The notes under the pieces were generated by a model. That model was not told the origin of the DNA and did not search any database. It worked only from the letters and a program-made list of their open reading frames with translations. From contig NZ_FNVO01000003.1 in NCBI RefSeq assembly GCF_900108175.1, positions 1-64,000 on the forward strand: DNA of 64,000 bases. The letters run 5' to 3'. Made by a program: the position numbers and the translations under genes. Shown piece by piece: positions 1-11,019 of this stretch. This DNA comes from Thermomonospora echinospora (GTDB lineage Bacteria > Actinomycetota > Actinomycetes > Streptosporangiales > Streptosporangiaceae). Positions within the stretch are counted from its first letter, which is position 1; every line of letters starts with the position of its first letter.

Positions 1-3000
1 TACATGTTCACCAACACCGGCGCATCATCGCCATGCCGGGAGTACCAATCCTCCAACCGGCCCAGTTCCAGCGCCTCACCACCGAAAACGACGTAACGCA
101 GCGCCAGGTCACTTCCTGGGTTTTCTCGGTCGGCGGCCATCAACTGGTAGAACGCCGACGGCGTCTGGTTGAGGACCGTCACCCGCTCAGCGGCCAGCAG
201 CTCCAGGAAATTTTCCGGAGAACGCGACGTCAGGAACGGCACCACCACCAGACGGCCGCCATACAACAGCGACCCCCACAACTCCCACACCGAAAAATCG
301 AACGCATACGAGTGGAACAACGTCCACACATCATCCGACCCGAAACCAAACCACCGCTCAGTGGACTTCAGCAGCCGCACCACATTCTGATGCGGCACCA
401 CCACACCCTTAGGCCGACCCGTCGAACCCGACGTGTAAATCACATACGCCGGATGCTCCGCAAGCAGCCCCACCCCGCCCAGGTTCTCGTCCGGGCGACC
501 GGTGACGTCATCCTCATCGAGCAGCACCCTGGGCAGGTTCTCAGGCAGCACCGCCGCCGCCTCGCTCGTGGTGACCGCCAGGACCGGACCGGAGTCCTGA
601 AGCATGTAGGCGATCCGGTCCGCCGGATAATCCGGATCCACCGGCACATACGCCGCGCCCGCCTTCAACACCGCGAGCACACCCACGACCAAGTCGATCG
701 AACGCGGCAACGCCAAAGCCACAAACCGCTCCGGCCCCGCCCCACGCTCCACCAGCAACCGCGCCAGCCGATTCGCCGCAGCGTTCAACTCCCCATACGT
801 GACGCTCACACCCTCGAACGTCACCGCCACCGCATCGGGAGTACGCGACACTTGGGCTTCGAACAACGCCGGAATCGTCGCCCGCTCCACCGCGGCACCG
901 GAACCACCGGCCCATTCGGTGAGGATCGTGCGCCGCTCCGCCTCGTCCAGCAGGTCCACCGACCCGATCGGCACGTCCGGGTCGGCCAGCAGCGCCGTCA
1001 GGAACCGTTCGAACCGGGTGACCAAGTCCTCGGCGGTCGCTGGGTCGAACCGGTCGAGGGCGTACTCCAGCTCGCCGTCCAGCCCGTCGGCCGTCTCGGT
1101 GAGCACCATCAGCAGGTCGAACCGGGCGGTGCCGGCGTGCAGCGGTTCGGGTTCGGCGGTGAAGCCGGGCAGCTCCAGCCGGGCCTCGGGGTTGTTCTGG
1201 AAGGTCAGGCCCACTTGGAACAGGGGGTGGCGGCCCAGGTGGCGGGGTGGGTTGAGCACCTCCACCAGCCGCTCGAACGGCACGTCCTGATGCGCGTACG
1301 CCGCCAGATCCGTCTCCCGCACCCGCGACACCAGCTCACGGAAACTCGGATCACCCGAGGTATCGGTCCGGAAGACCAGCATGTTGACGAACATACCGAC
1401 CAGATCGTCCAACGCCTCATCGGTACGCCCCGCGATCGGCGACCCGATCGGCACGTCCGTCCCGGCACCCAGCCTGGTCAGCAGCGCTGCGAACGCGGCC
1501 TGCGCCACCATGAACGGGCTGCCGCCGGTCTGCCTGGCCAGCTCCAGCAGGCCGCGGTGCAGCTCGGCGGGCAGCCGGAACCTCGCGGTGCCGCCCCGGT
1601 AGGTGGCCTCGGCCGGACGCGGCCGGTCGGCGGGCAACGCGATCTCCTCCGGCAGCCCCGCCAACACCTCCCGCCAGAACCCAATCTGACGACTGACCAG
1701 CGACTGCGGATCACCCTCCGAACCGAGCAGTTCCTGCTGCCACAACGTGTAGTCGGCGTACTGCACCGGCAGGGGGGTCCAGCCGGGGGCCCGTCCCTCG
1801 GCGCGCGCCGCGTACGCGGTGATCAGGTCGCGGGCCAGCGGGGCCATCGACCAGCCGTCGGCGGCGATGTGGTGCATGAGCAGCAGCACCACGTGCCGGT
1901 CCGGCGCGAGGGTGAACAGGTGGGCGCGCAGCGGCGGTTCGGCGGAGATGTCGAAGGCGTGGCCCGCCGCCGACGCCAGCCGCATCGGCAGCTCGGCCTC
2001 GGTGGTCTCGGTGATCGTCAGGTCGGGCCCGGCCGCCGCCGGGTCCAGCACGAGCTGGCGCGGGACGCCGCCGCCGTCGGGCAGCACGGTGCGCAGCGAC
2101 TCGTGCCGTTCCACCAGGTCGCCGAGGGCGGCCCGCAGCGCGGCGGGGTCGATCCGGCCGGTGATCCGCAGCGCCACCGGCAGGTTGTAGGTGGCCGACG
2201 GCCCCTCGAACCGGTTGAGGAACCACAGCCGCTGCTGGGCGTACGAGGGCGGCACGATCGGCGGCCGCTCGGCCGGGACCAGCGGCGGCCGGGCCGGGCC
2301 GGTGTCCTCGCCCAGCAGGTCGGCGAGCCCGGCGACGGTCGGGGCCGTGAACACCGAGCGGATCGGCAGCTCCACGCCCAGCGTGGTCCGTACCCGGCTG
2401 ACCACGCGCATGGCCAGCAGCGAGTCGCCGCCGAGGGCGAAGAAGTCGTCGTCCACGCCGACGCGCTCGGCGCCCAGCAGGTCGGCGAAGATCCCGCACA
2501 GGATCTCCTCGCGGGGCGTGCGCGGGGCCCGGTGCTCCTTGTCCGTCACGACGAGCTCCGGCTTGGGCAGCGCCTTGGTGTCGACCTTGCCGTTGGGGGT
2601 CAGCGGCAGCTCGTCCAGCACCACCAGCGCCGCCGGGACCATCGTCTCCGGCAGGTGCTCGCGGACGAACGCGCGCAGTTCCTCGGCGTCCACCTCGGCG
2701 CCCGGTGCGGGCACCACGTAGGCGACCAGTTTCTTGACCGGGGCCGCCGGAGGCCGGGCGGCCGGGCTCGGCCGGGCGGCCGACTCCCGGAACGCGGCGC
2801 GCAGCGGCGCGGCGTCGTCTCCGGTGAGGTCGAGGTCGGCGACCTTGCGGTCCGGGTCGGCCACCACGGCCTCGACGAGGGCGAGCAGCCGGCCGGCGAG
2901 CCGGTCGACGGTGACCCGGTCGAACACGTCGGTGCGGTAGCCCAGCCGCAGGTGCAGCCGTTCGCCGGGCACCACATCCAGCGTGAGCGGATAGTGGGTG

Positions 3001-6000
3001 GCGTCCAGCAGGTCCGCCCCGGTCAGCCGGACACCGCCGATCGAGGCGCCCAGCAGGGACGCGTCCAGCGGGTAGTTCTCGAACACCGTCATGGTGTCGA
3101 ACAGCGCGCCCGTCCCGGCCAGCCGGTGGATCTCGCCCAGCCCGAGGTGGTGGTGGGGCAGCAGCTCGGACTGCTCGCGCTGCAGGCGGGTCAGGAACGC
3201 CGCCACCGTCTCGTCGGCGTCCAGCCGCACCCGGACCGGCAGCGTGTTGATGAACAGGCCGACCATCCGCTCGACGCCGGGCAGCTCGGGCGGCCGCCCG
3301 GAGACCGTGGCGCCGAACACCACGTCGTCGCGGTCCAGCAGGCGGGCCAGCAGCAGGCCCCACACGCCCTGCATGAGGGTGTTGGGGGTCAGGCCCAGGG
3401 TGCGGGCCCGGGCCGGCAGCCGGTCCGGCAGCCCGGCGGGCAGCTCGATCTTGAGCTTCTCCGGCGGGGCGGGGGCGCGGTCGGCGGCGGCGGGCGCGAC
3501 CAGCGTGCCGGTGGTGCCCTCCAGCGACGTACGCCAGGCGGTCTCGGCGGCGTCGGGACGCTGCGCGGCCAGCCAGGCCAGATAGTCCTTGTAGGCGGGG
3601 ACGCGCGGCGGCTCCTGCCCGGTGTAGAGGGTGAGCAGCTCACCGGCCAGCGCCGGCATCGACCAGCCGTCCAGCACGATGTGGTGGAAGGTCAGCAGCA
3701 GCCGGTGGCGTCCGGCGCCCAGCGCGATCAGCGCGAACCGCAGGAACGGCGGGCGGGCCAGGTCGAACGGGCGGGCCCGTTCCTCGGCCATGAACCGCCG
3801 GACGGCGTCCTCGCCCCTGCCCGCCAGGTCGATCTCCCGCCAGGACGGCTCCCGCCCGGCCCGCAGAACAAGCTGGACGGGGGTGCCGTCGGCGCTCTGC
3901 ACGAACGCGGTGCGCAGCGCGGGATGCCGGCCGGGCAGGGCCCGGGCGGCGGCGCGCAGCGCGGGCACGTCCAGGTCGCCGTCGAGGTCGAGGACGAGCT
4001 GACCGGTGTAGACGTCGGTGGCCTCCTGGCCGGCCGCGGCGGCCTCGGCGGCCAGCAGAGCGTGGAAGAACAGGCCCTGCTGCAGGGGTGCCGGCGGCCA
4101 GACGTCCGCCAGCTCCGGGTGCTCGCGCTCCAGCCGTTCGATCTCCGCCTGGTCCAGCGTGACCAGCGGGAAGTCCGACGGGGTGTGGCCGCCCGCGCCG
4201 GCGGCCCGGGCGTGCGCGGCGATGCCCCGCAGGGCCTCGAACCACGCCTGCGCCAGCTCCCGCACGTCGGCCTCGTTCAGCAGGCCGCCCGGCCAGGTCC
4301 AGGTGGCCGTCAGGCGAACGCCGTCACCGGTGTCGCGGGCGACGGCGTCCACGGCCAGGACGTGCGCCAGCGGCATGGCCTCGTCGGCGCCGCCGTCCAG
4401 CGCGCCGGCCTCGTCGGCCACGCCCCAGTCCCCGGCGGGCGCCTCGACCCGGCCCAGGTAGTTGAAGACAAGCTGCGGTGCGGGCAGCGCGGCCAGCACC
4501 GGGGCGGTCTCGTCGTTGAGGTGGCGCAGCAGGCCGAAGCCGAGGCCGTCGCCCGGCACGGCGCGCAGCTGCTCCTTGACCCGCTTGACGGCGGTCCCGA
4601 CGGCCGGTCCGCCGGCGCGCACGGCGGCCCAGTCGGCGGCGCCGGGGTCCAGCCGCACCGGATGCTTGGCGGTGAACCAGCCGACGGTGCGGGACAGGTC
4701 GATGCCGGGCCGCAGCTCCTCGCGGCCATGTCCCTCCAGGTCGACCAGCACGGAGGCGGCGTCCCGGCCCCGGCGGCGGCGCCACTCGGCGACCGCCAGG
4801 GAGAACCCGGCCAGCAGCACGTCGTTGACCCGGCCGTGGAAGGCGACCGGCGCCTCGCCCAGCAGCCGGGCGGTGACGTCGGCGTCCAGCTCCAGTTCGA
4901 GGCGGGCGGCACCGCCCCGGGTGTCGGTTGCGGGGTCGAGCGGGCGGCCGGCCAGCGGCGCATCGCCGTCCCCCAGGATCGCGACCCACCGGTCGAGCTC
5001 GGCGACGCGCTCGGGGCGGTGCGCCTCGTCGCTCAGCAGCTCCGCCCACCGGCGCAGGGAGGTACCCACCGGGTCGAGTCCGGCCGGGCGGCCCCCGGCG
5101 ACGGCGGCCCAGGCGGTGACCAGGTCGGGCAGCAGGATCCGCCAGGACACCCCGTCCACGACCAGGTGGTGCAGGCACAGCAGCAGGCGGCCGGGCGTGG
5201 CGGGCCCGGCGTCGAGCCAGACCAGCTGCGCCATGATCCCGGCGGCCGGATCGAGCCGCCGCCGGGCCGCCTCCAGCTCGGCAGCAACAGCGTCCGCCAT
5301 CGCCTTCCCCTCAGGCCCGTCGGGTCCCTCGGAGACCGCGACGCGCAGCACGCAGGCGGCGGCGTCCACCGAGCCCGGCGGGGTGATCTCCAGACCGCCG
5401 CCGGGCAGCTCCCGCATCCGCAGCGCGTCGTGGTGGTCCAGGACGGCCTGCAGCGCGGCGGCCAGATGACCGGTGTCCAGCCCGGCGGGGGCGCGCAGCA
5501 CCACGCTCTGGCTGAAGCCCCGGGTGGGGCCGCCCAGCTCCCGCAGCCAGCGCACGATCGGGGTGGCCGGGACCGGGCCGACGCCCGAGTCCGGCGCACC
5601 GCCCGCCGGGCCGGCGTCGGGCTCGGCGCGGACCACGGCGGCCAGCTCCTCCACGGTCGGGTGCTGGAACACGTCGCGCGGCGAGATCACCAGCCCGGCC
5701 GCGCGGGCCCGCGACACCAGCCGCATCGCGATGATGGAGTCGCCGCCCAGGTCGAAGAAGCCGTCGTCCAGCCCGACCCGTTCGACGCCGAGGATCTCGG
5801 CGAACAGCCCGCACAGCGTCTCCTCGTGCGGGGTGCGCGGCGCGCGGTGGGCACGTTCGCCCGTCCGGGCGAGGAAGTCGGGGGCGGGCAGGGCCTGCTG
5901 GTCGAGCTTGCCGTTGGCGGTCAGTGGGAGGGTGTCCATCACCACGACCGCGGCGGGCACCATGAATTCCGGCAGCGACCGCGCCACATGGGCGCGCAGT

Positions 6001-8756
6001 TCCCCCGGGTCGGCGGCGGCGCCCTCGGCGGGCACCACGTAGCCGACCAGCAGCTTGCCGCCGGGTCCGTCCCGGCGGGCGACCACGGCGGCGTGCGCCA
6101 CCGCCGGGTGGGCGGCCAGCACCGTCTCGATCTCGCCGAGCTCGATCCGGAAGCCGCGGATCTTCACCTGGTGGTCGGCCCGGTCCAGGTACTCCAGCGT
6201 CCCGTCGTCGTTCCAGCGGGCCAGGTCGCCGGTGCGGTACATCCGCTCCCCGGGCGCCCCGAACGGGCAGGCCACGAATGAGGTGGCGGTCGGCACCGGC
6301 AGGTCGAGGTAGCCGCGGGCCAAGCCCGTCCCGGCCAAGTACAGCTCGCCGGGGACGCCCGGCGGCACCGGGCGCAGCGCGGCGTCCAGCACGTACGCGC
6401 GGGTGTCGGCCAGCGGCCGGCCGATCGGGACGGACGTCTCGCGCTCGCCCAGCCGGCCGCGGACCGGCAGGGCGGTGGCGTAGGTGGTGGCCTCAGTTGG
6501 CCCGTAGACGTTGACGACCTCGGTGTCCGGGCAGGCGGCCAGCACCCGCCGCATCGCCGACGCCGAAGCGGCCTCGCCGCCGGTGTGTACCACCCGCAGC
6601 GCCGCGAACGCCTCCGGGCTCTCGGCCGCCACCAGGTTGAACAGCGAGGTGGTGGCGAACATGCGGGTCACGCTCTCGTCGGCGACGACCCGCCGCAGCG
6701 CGTCGGCGTCCAGCGCGCCCGGCTCGGCGACCACAGCGGTGGCGCCGTTCAGCAGCGGCGCCCACATCTCCATGGTGGACGCGTCGAAGGCATGTGCCGA
6801 GTGCACCAGCACCCGCTCGGCCGGCGCCACGGCGACCAGCGGGTCAGCAGCGAAGTCGGCAACGTCGCGGTGGCTGATCGCCACGCACTTGGGATGGCCG
6901 GTCGAGCCGGAGGTGAAGATGCCGTAGGCGAGCTGGCCGGGGTGGACGGGGACGCCGGGGTCGGTGGCGGGCTGGGCGGCCAACAGCGGATCGGCGTCCA
7001 CCACCAGCGACGGGACGCCCAGGCCTGTGGCCCGGCCCGCCATCGCCCGGTCGCAGACCAGCACCGGCGAACCGGTGTCGGCCAGCAGCCAGGCCACCCG
7101 CTCGGCCGGGTAGCCGTGGTGGACCGGCACGTAGTAGCCGCCGGCCTTGAGGATCGCCAGCGACGCGACGATCACCTCCGGCGAGCGCTCCAGCAGTGTC
7201 GCCACCGGGGTCTGCGGTCCGACGCCCATGCCGATCAGCCGGTGCGCCAGCCGGTTGGCCCGCTCGTCCAGCTCCCGGTAGGTCAGGCGGACGCCGCCGG
7301 CGCGGACCGCCACCGCGTCCGGGGTGGCGGCGACCTGCCGGGCGAACCGCCCGACGACGGTCCTGGCGTCGGTCCCGGTGTCGGCCGTCCGGCCGGTCGC
7401 GGTGTCGTTCCAGTGGCGCAGCACCGTGTCGCGCTCGGTATCGTCGAGGATCTCGATCGACCCGAGGGCGGTGCCGGGGCCGGCCTCGGCCAGCCGCCGG
7501 ACGAAGCGCATGTAGCGCTCGTGGTGGGCGTCGATCTCCTGTCGGGTGTACAGGTCCGGGTGCCCGTCGACGTCGATGCGGGTGCCCCGGCCGTCCAGGC
7601 CGTCGTGGATGTTGAACGCGATGTCCTCGGTCAGCCCGAGCGTCAGCGGGTGCGCGGTGGCACGGGCGCCGGCGAAGTCCATGGTGTAGTCGAACGGCAT
7701 GATGTTGACGACCGCGCTGTACAGGCGGCGGTTCTCCCCCAGCAGCCCGAGGTCGCGCATCAGGTCCTCGCGGCGGTAGCGCTGGTGCCGCAGCGCCCGC
7801 GCGGTGGCCCGGGAGACGGCGCGGGTCAGCTCCTCCACCGTCATGGAGGGACGCACCGACACCCGCAGCGGCACGATGTTCGACAGCATCGTGGGGGTCT
7901 CGCGGGCCAGCGGGGTGGTGCGGCCGGTCACCGCCAGGCCCAGCACGACGTCGGTGGCGCCGGTCATGCGGGACAGGTAGGCGGCGGTGGCGGCGATCGC
8001 CAGCCCGGAGGTGGCGGTGCGCAGGCCCCGCGCCGCCTCGCCCAGCCGGCGGCTCTCGTCGGGGCCGAGCGTGGTGGTGGCACGGACGAAGTCCATGGTG
8101 GGCGGGACGGTCCGCCCGGGGAAGCGGGTCAGGCTGACGACCTCGGGCAGGTCGGCGAACCGCTCGGTCCAGTAGGCGCGGTCCCGCTCGTACCACTCGG
8201 AGGCGCGGTACTCCTCCTCCTCGGCCAGCAGCGCCCGGTAGGAGCCCACCGAGCGGGGCCGGTAGCCGTGCCCCTCGGCCAGCGCGGTGTAGATCTCGGC
8301 GACCCGGGCGGCGACCAGGGCCCCGCCGAAGCCGTCCACGCAGATGTGGTGCGCCCGCAGGTACCACAGGTGCCGGTCGGCGGCCAGCCGAATGATGACC
8401 AGCCGGTAGAGCCGCTCCCCGCGCAGGTCCATCGGGGCGGCCATGTCGGCCCGCATCCACTCCCGCGCCGCCGCCATCGGGTCCGGCTCGGCGCTGAAAT
8501 CGACGGTCGGGATGGTGGCCTCGACGCGCTCGGGCACCAGCTGGTACGGAATTCCGTCACGCTCGGCCAGCCGGATGTGCAGGCCGGGAATCTCATCGGC
8601 CGCGATGCGGGCCAGCTCGTCGAACAGCGCCGGGTCCAGCGCCCCCTCGATGTCGAGGTACTGGGCGATGCAGATCGGCACCTGCGGAACGAGTTGCTGC
8701 GCGTACCAGACACTGCGCTGCGCGGCGGAAAGGGGGAGAAACTCCGGTGTCGACAT
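1..8756 (-). CDS. Non-ribosomal peptide synthetase, C-A-T-E / C-(A9-A10 remnant)-T / C-A..., 3' end off left edge
   Basis: Cytosolic multimodular peptide synthetase; 2,918 codons are visible with no stop before the edge. The start is ATG at 8756 ([20 protein letters not shown]). Order by residue: condensation domain with HHICVDG at 136-142; adenylation domain 1 with TSGSTG at 615-620; carrier domain with LGGDSI (Ser1007); epimerization domain with [10 protein letters not shown] from 1196 and FNYLGR; a D-donor-type condensation domain with [11 protein letters not shown] from 1691; then only the end of an adenylation domain (about 2005-2060, LPETMVP and NGKVD, Lys2057); carrier domain (Ser2112); condensation domain with [10 protein letters not shown] from 2295; adenylation domain 3 with TSGSTG at 2775. 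The specificity code of A3 reads D-F-W-N-V-G-M, which matches threonine codes. A1 reads D-A-M-F-H-G-V-T-Y, unassigned. The first condensation domain has no donor carrier in cis, so the starter must come in trans. No thioesterase is in view. Confidence 0.95.
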   Translation of the reverse strand, partial: MSTPEFLPLSAAQRSVWYAQQLVPQVPICIAQYLDIEGALDPALFDELARIAADEIPGLHIRLAERDGIPYQLVPERVEATIPTVDFSAEPDPMAAAREWMRADMAAPMDLRGERLYRLVIIRLAADRHLWYLRAHHICVDGFGGALVAARVAEIYTALAEGHGYRPRSVGSYRALLAEEEEYRASEWYERDRAYWTERFADLPEVVSLTRFPGRTVPPTMDFVRATTTLGPDESRRLGEAARGLRTATSGLAIAATAAYLSRMTGATDVVLGLAVTGRTTPLARETPTMLSNIVPLRVSVRPSMTVEELTRAVSRATARALRHQRYRREDLMRDLGLLGENRRLYSAVVNIMPFDYTMDFAGARATAHPLTLGLTEDIAFNIHDGLDGRGTRIDVDGHPDLYTRQEIDAHHERYMRFVRRLAEAGPGTALGSIEILDDTERDTVLRHWNDTATGRTADTGTDARTVVGRFARQVAATPDAVAVRAGGVRLTYRELDERANRLAHRLIGMGVGPQTPVATLLERSPEVIVASLAILKAGGYYVPVHHGYPAERVAWLLADTGSPVLVCDRAMAGRATGLGVPSLVVDADPLLAAQPATDPGVPVHPGQLAYGIFTSGSTGHPKCVAISHRDVADFAADPLVAVAPAERVLVHSAHAFDASTMEMWAPLLNGATAVVAEPGALDADALRRVVADESVTRMFATTSLFNLVAAESPEAFAALRVVHTGGEAASASAMRRVLAACPDTEVVNVYGPTEATTYATALPVRGRLGERETSVPIGRPLADTRAYVLDAALRPVPPGVPGELYLAGTGLARGYLDLPVPTATSFVACPFGAPGERMYRTGDLARWNDDGTLEYLDRADHQVKIRGFRIELGEIETVLAAHPAVAHAAVVARRDGPGGKLLVGYVVPAEGAAADPGELRAHVARSLPEFMVPAAVVVMDTLPLTANGKLDQQALPAPDFLARTGERAHRAPRTPHEETLCGLFAEILGVERVGLDDGFFDLGGDSIIAMRLVSRARAAGLVISPRDVFQHPTVEELAAVVRAEPDAGPAGGAPDSGVGPVPATPIVRWLRELGGPTRGFSQSVVLRAPAGLDTGHLAAALQAVLDHHDALRMRELPGGGLEITPPGSVDAAACVLRVAVSEGPDGPEGKAMADAVAAELEAARRRLDPAAGIMAQLVWLDAGPATPGRLLLCLHHLVVDGVSWRILLPDLVTAWAAVAGGRPAGLDPVGTSLRRWAELLSDEAHRPERVAELDRWVAILGDGDAPLAGRPLDPATDTRGGAARLELELDADVTARLLGEAPVAFHGRVNDVLLAGFSLAVAEWRRRRGRDAASVLVDLEGHGREELRPGIDLSRTVGWFTAKHPVRLDPGAADWAAVRAGGPAVGTAVKRVKEQLRAVPGDGLGFGLLRHLNDETAPVLAALPAPQLVFNYLGRVEAPAGDWGVADEAGALDGGADEAMPLAHVLAVDAVARDTGDGVRLTATWTWPGGLLNEADVRELAQAWFEALRGIAAHARAAGAGGHTPSDFPLVTLDQAEIERLEREHPELADVWPPAPLQQGLFFHALLAAEAAAAGQEATDVYTGQLVLDLDGDLDVPALRAAARALPGRHPALRTAFVQSADGTPVQLVLRAGREPSWREIDLAGRGEDAVRRFMAEERARPFDLARPPFLRFALIALGAGRHRLLLTFHHIVLDGWSMPALAGELLTLYTGQEPPRVPAYKDYLAWLAAQRPDAAETAWRTSLEGTTGTLVAPAAADRAPAPPEKLKIELPAGLPDRLPARARTLGLTPNTLMQGVWGLLLARLLDRDDVVFGATVSGRPPELPGVERMVGLFINTLPVRVRLDADETVAAFLTRLQREQSELLPHHHLGLGEIHRLAGTGALFDTMTVFENYPLDASLLGASIGGVRLTGADLLDATHYPLTLDVVPGERLHLRLGYRTDVFDRVTVDRLAGRLLALVEAVVADPDRKVADLDLTGDDAAPLRAAFRESAARPSPAARPPAAPVKKLVAYVVPAPGAEVDAEELRAFVREHLPETMVPAALVVLDELPLTPNGKVDTKALPKPELVVTDKEHRAPRTPREEILCGIFADLLGAERVGVDDDFFALGGDSLLAMRVVSRVRTTLGVELPIRSVFTAPTVAGLADLLGEDTGPARPPLVPAERPPIVPPSYAQQRLWFLNRFEGPSATYNLPVALRITGRIDPAALRAALGDLVERHESLRTVLPDGGGVPRQLVLDPAAAGPDLTITETTEAELPMRLASAAGHAFDISAEPPLRAHLFTLAPDRHVVLLLMHHIAADGWSMAPLARDLITAYAARAEGRAPGWTPLPVQYADYTLWQQELLGSEGDPQSLVSRQIGFWREVLAGLPEEIALPADRPRPAEATYRGGTARFRLPAELHRGLLELARQTGGSPFMVAQAAFAALLTRLGAGTDVPIGSPIAGRTDEALDDLVGMFVNMLVFRTDTSGDPSFRELVSRVRETDLAAYAHQDVPFERLVEVLNPPRHLGRHPLFQVGLTFQNNPEARLELPGFTAEPEPLHAGTARFDLLMVLTETADGLDGELEYALDRFDPATAEDLVTRFERFLTALLADPDVPIGSVDLLDEAERRTILTEWAGGSGAAVERATIPALFEAQVSRTPDAVAVTFEGVSVTYGELNAAANRLARLLVERGAGPERFVALALPRSIDLVVGVLAVLKAGAAYVPVDPDYPADRIAYMLQDSGPVLAVTTSEAAAVLPENLPRVLLDEDDVTGRPDENLGGVGLLAEHPAYVIYTSGSTGRPKGVVVPHQNVVRLLKSTERWFGFGSDDVWTLFHSYAFDFSVWELWGSLLYGGRLVVVPFLTSRSPENFLELLAAERVTVLNQTPSAFYQLMAADRENPGSDLALRYVVFGGEALELGRLEDWYSRHGDDAPVLVNM

Positions 8757-9170
8757 CAACAAGCACTTTTCCGGTGAGAGGGCTTTCGGTTACGCGAAGA
8801 TGAAAGTCAGGACCATCGGGCCGGACCCGTCCCCTTTCCCCGTGTGCCACCCGGCGCCGCAGGCACTGCGAGCCGACGATCCCACCCCGCGCCCGGGTGG
8901 CCTCCCCCACCGCAGAGCACCCCGCCTCTACTCAGGAGTAGCGACCCAACAGTCAACCAGTGCGTCACAAGCCCCCGCAATCCCCTCACCATGCGAACCT
9001 GTCCCCGGGAAACACTCACAACCGTGACAAAAAATCGGCGCCCGCGGCGGCCCGGCCGGGCGCCCGGCGCCGGCATTGACCGATGTCGGGCAACCGCGGA
9101 AGATCACCATCTCGGCCCCGCGCGGGCGGTTTGCGGCCGGCGCAGCCGACTACACACCGTGAGGAACGAT
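8757..9170. other. Non-coding gap upstream of the NRPS gene, with one short palindrome
   Basis: 414 bp separate the free adenylation gene from the NRPS start. No reading frame resembles an adenylation C-terminus, an MbtH protein or a carrier protein. CTACTCAGGAGTAG at 8928-8941 has 6-bp arms and a 2-bp centre and may be an operator for a dimeric regulator. No iron-box-like sequence (TTAGGTTAGGCTAACCTAA type) is visible, so iron control is unsupported. The NRPS may have its own promoter here. Confidence 0.5.
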
Positions 9171-10667
9171 TCACCCCTGTGGCGTGAACTCGTGCACCAC
9201 CACGGCCACCGCGCCCACCGCCGGGTGGCGCTGCAGCACCGCCTCGATCTCGCCGAGTTCCATCCGCACCCCGGAGATCTTGACCTGGCGGTCCACCCGT
9301 CCCAGGTACTGCAGAGTCCCGGTGGGCAGCAGCTTCACCGCGTCCCCGGTCTTGTAGAGCCGACCGCCCGGGACGCCGCCGATGGGGTCGCGGAAGAAGG
9401 CGTCCCTGGTGCGGTCGTGATCGCCCAGGTAGCCGCGGCCGACGCAGATCCCGCCGACGAACAGCTCGCCGACCTCGCCCATCTCGCAGGCCGCCCAGGT
9501 GCCGTCGTCCTCACGGCGCAGCACGTACAGGTCCGCGTTGACGATGGGGGTGCCGATCGGCAGCCGCAGCAGGTCCAGGTCGGCGCGGGTGATCGTGTGG
9601 TGGGTGACGTCGTCGGAGCACTCGGTGGGCCCGTAGGCGTTCAGCAGCCGGGCGTGCGGCACGGCCTCCAGCCAGCGCCGGGCCAGCTCGGTGGGCAGTT
9701 CCTCGCCCGTGGCGATCATCCACCGCAGCCCGCCCAGCGACCCCTCGGGCGCGCCGGCCAGGTCGTCCAGCAGATGCCTGACCATGGTCGGCACCAGCTC
9801 AACGATGGTGATCGCCCGCTCGTCCACCACGCGGGCCAGCGCCACCGGGTCGTGGCCCACCTCGTCGCCGATCACCTCGACCCGGCCGCCCAGCAGCAGC
9901 GGGCACAGCATCTGCCAGACCGAGATGTCGAAGCCCAGCGGGGCGGTCTGGGCCAGCACGTCGGCGGCGGTCATCTCCAGGTCGACGATCTTGGCCCACA
10001 GGTGGTTGAGCATGCCGCGGTGCTCGACCACCGCACCCTTGGGCCGGCCAGTGGAACCCGAGGTGAACAGCACGTAGCGGGGCTGGTCGAGGGAGTGCAG
10101 GCGGGGCGCGCCGGTCCACGGCTCGCAGCCGGCCGCCTCGGCCGCCCGCAGCACCGGGCAGCCGGCCGCCGCGGCGCCCTCCAGCAGCGCCGGGGACCGC
10201 TCGTCGGCGCCGGTGTCCAGCAGCGCCAACGCCCCCGCCTGGACCAGCACGTCGCGGACCCGGGCGGCCGGCCAGCCGGCGTCGGCGGGCACGTACAGCG
10301 CCCCGAGCAGCTCGATCGCCAGGAACGCCGCCACCACCGTGGCGCACCGCCGCCCGCCCACGCCGACCACGTCGCCGGGGCCGACCCCGGCGCGCTCCAG
10401 CAGCGCGGCCAGCCGGCGGGCCTCGGCGGCCAGCTCCCCGTAGGTCAGGGCGCGCCACTCGTCGGCCACCGCCACCGGGTCCGGCCCGGCGGCCAGCCGC
10501 TCCACCCGGGTGATCACCGGGTCGGCCAGGTCCACCTCCAGGGTGCGCGTCATGGCCTGCCGCACCGCCAGCTCCCGGGCCCGTCCGGGCTGGTCCGGGC
10601 GCATCGGCAGCTCGGCCAGCCCGGCCACGGGCAGCAGCCGGCCGGCGGCCGTTCCAGGGCGCTCCAT
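9171..10667 (-). CDS. Free-standing NRPS adenylation protein lacking the A9-A10 end
   Basis: A 498-aa amino-acid-activating enzyme with no carrier or condensation domain. Motifs run from A1/A2 (LTYGEL region) through A3 ([12 protein letters not shown]), A4 (FDISVW), A5 (NAYGPTE), A7 (YKTGD) and A8 (GRVDRQVKISGVRMELGEIE). It stops about 20 residues later at VVVHEFTPQG. The A9 and A10 motifs, including the catalytic A10 lysine, are absent. No frame between this stop and the NRPS start encodes them. The pocket code reads D-I-W-E-I-T-A-D-D, unusually acidic, which would suit a diamino acid such as the L-Dap made by the divergent sbnAB (inference). ATG 10667 is chosen over GTG 10673 because GGAGAG lies 5 nt upstream of the ATG. 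It probably acts in trans on module 2 of the downstream NRPS. Confidence 0.9.
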   Translation of the reverse strand: MERPGTAAGRLLPVAGLAELPMRPDQPGRARELAVRQAMTRTLEVDLADPVITRVERLAAGPDPVAVADEWRALTYGELAAEARRLAALLERAGVGPGDVVGVGGRRCATVVAAFLAIELLGALYVPADAGWPAARVRDVLVQAGALALLDTGADERSPALLEGAAAAGCPVLRAAEAAGCEPWTGAPRLHSLDQPRYVLFTSGSTGRPKGAVVEHRGMLNHLWAKIVDLEMTAADVLAQTAPLGFDISVWQMLCPLLLGGRVEVIGDEVGHDPVALARVVDERAITIVELVPTMVRHLLDDLAGAPEGSLGGLRWMIATGEELPTELARRWLEAVPHARLLNAYGPTECSDDVTHHTITRADLDLLRLPIGTPIVNADLYVLRREDDGTWAACEMGEVGELFVGGICVGRGYLGDHDRTRDAFFRDPIGGVPGGRLYKTGDAVKLLPTGTLQYLGRVDRQVKISGVRMELGEIEAVLQRHPAVGAVAVVVHEFTPQG

Positions 10668-11019
10668 GGTCACTCTCCGTCAACTAGAAATGCTCCGCCG
10701 TCACCGCCGGAACGGTCCGGCGACGACGCACGTCGTAGCTTATGACCGGGCGCGCACCAAATCATCATTTTCTGTACGATTAGTAGCAAGCGGGGCTTGC
10801 GGGGGGACATGCCCACGGGTACGGTGAGGCTCCGCCGAGCTTGATCAGCAACATGGTGAGTTCGGGGGATGAGGGGGCCCGGAGACGATCATCCGATCGG
10901 GTGGAAGCGTCACCGAGAGAATTCCGAAAAGACTCTTCGAAATCTCTGACCCGGCGATCCGAAAAACATTCCACGACTTTCTCCGTTCCGGACCCTGGAT
11001 TTCGTACGAGGTTCACAGC
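10668..11019. promoter_or_regulatory. Divergent promoter region, adenylation gene / sbnA
   Basis: About 350 bp between two divergent starts, noticeably richer in A/T than its surroundings around 10740-10790 and 10910-11010. It must contain promoters for both the minus-strand NRPS genes and the plus-strand Dap genes. No convincing operator palindrome or iron box was found. In the sbnA frame it is open from 10873 to the GTG at 11020 but offers no ATG, GTG or TTG. Confidence 0.55.

Noticed and set aside
33-6281. 2,082-aa plus-strand open frame opposite the NRPS gene
   Set aside because: The minus strand carries continuous, ordered NRPS motifs. The plus frame is Arg/Gln/Pro/Gly-rich with no domain, an antisense artefact of GC-biased third positions.
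10668-11019. Iron-box (DmdR/IdeR) search in the NRPS/sbn promoter region
   Set aside because: No sequence close to the TTAGGTTAGGCTAACCTAA type was found, so iron regulation is not claimed even though Dap-NRPS clusters can make siderophores.
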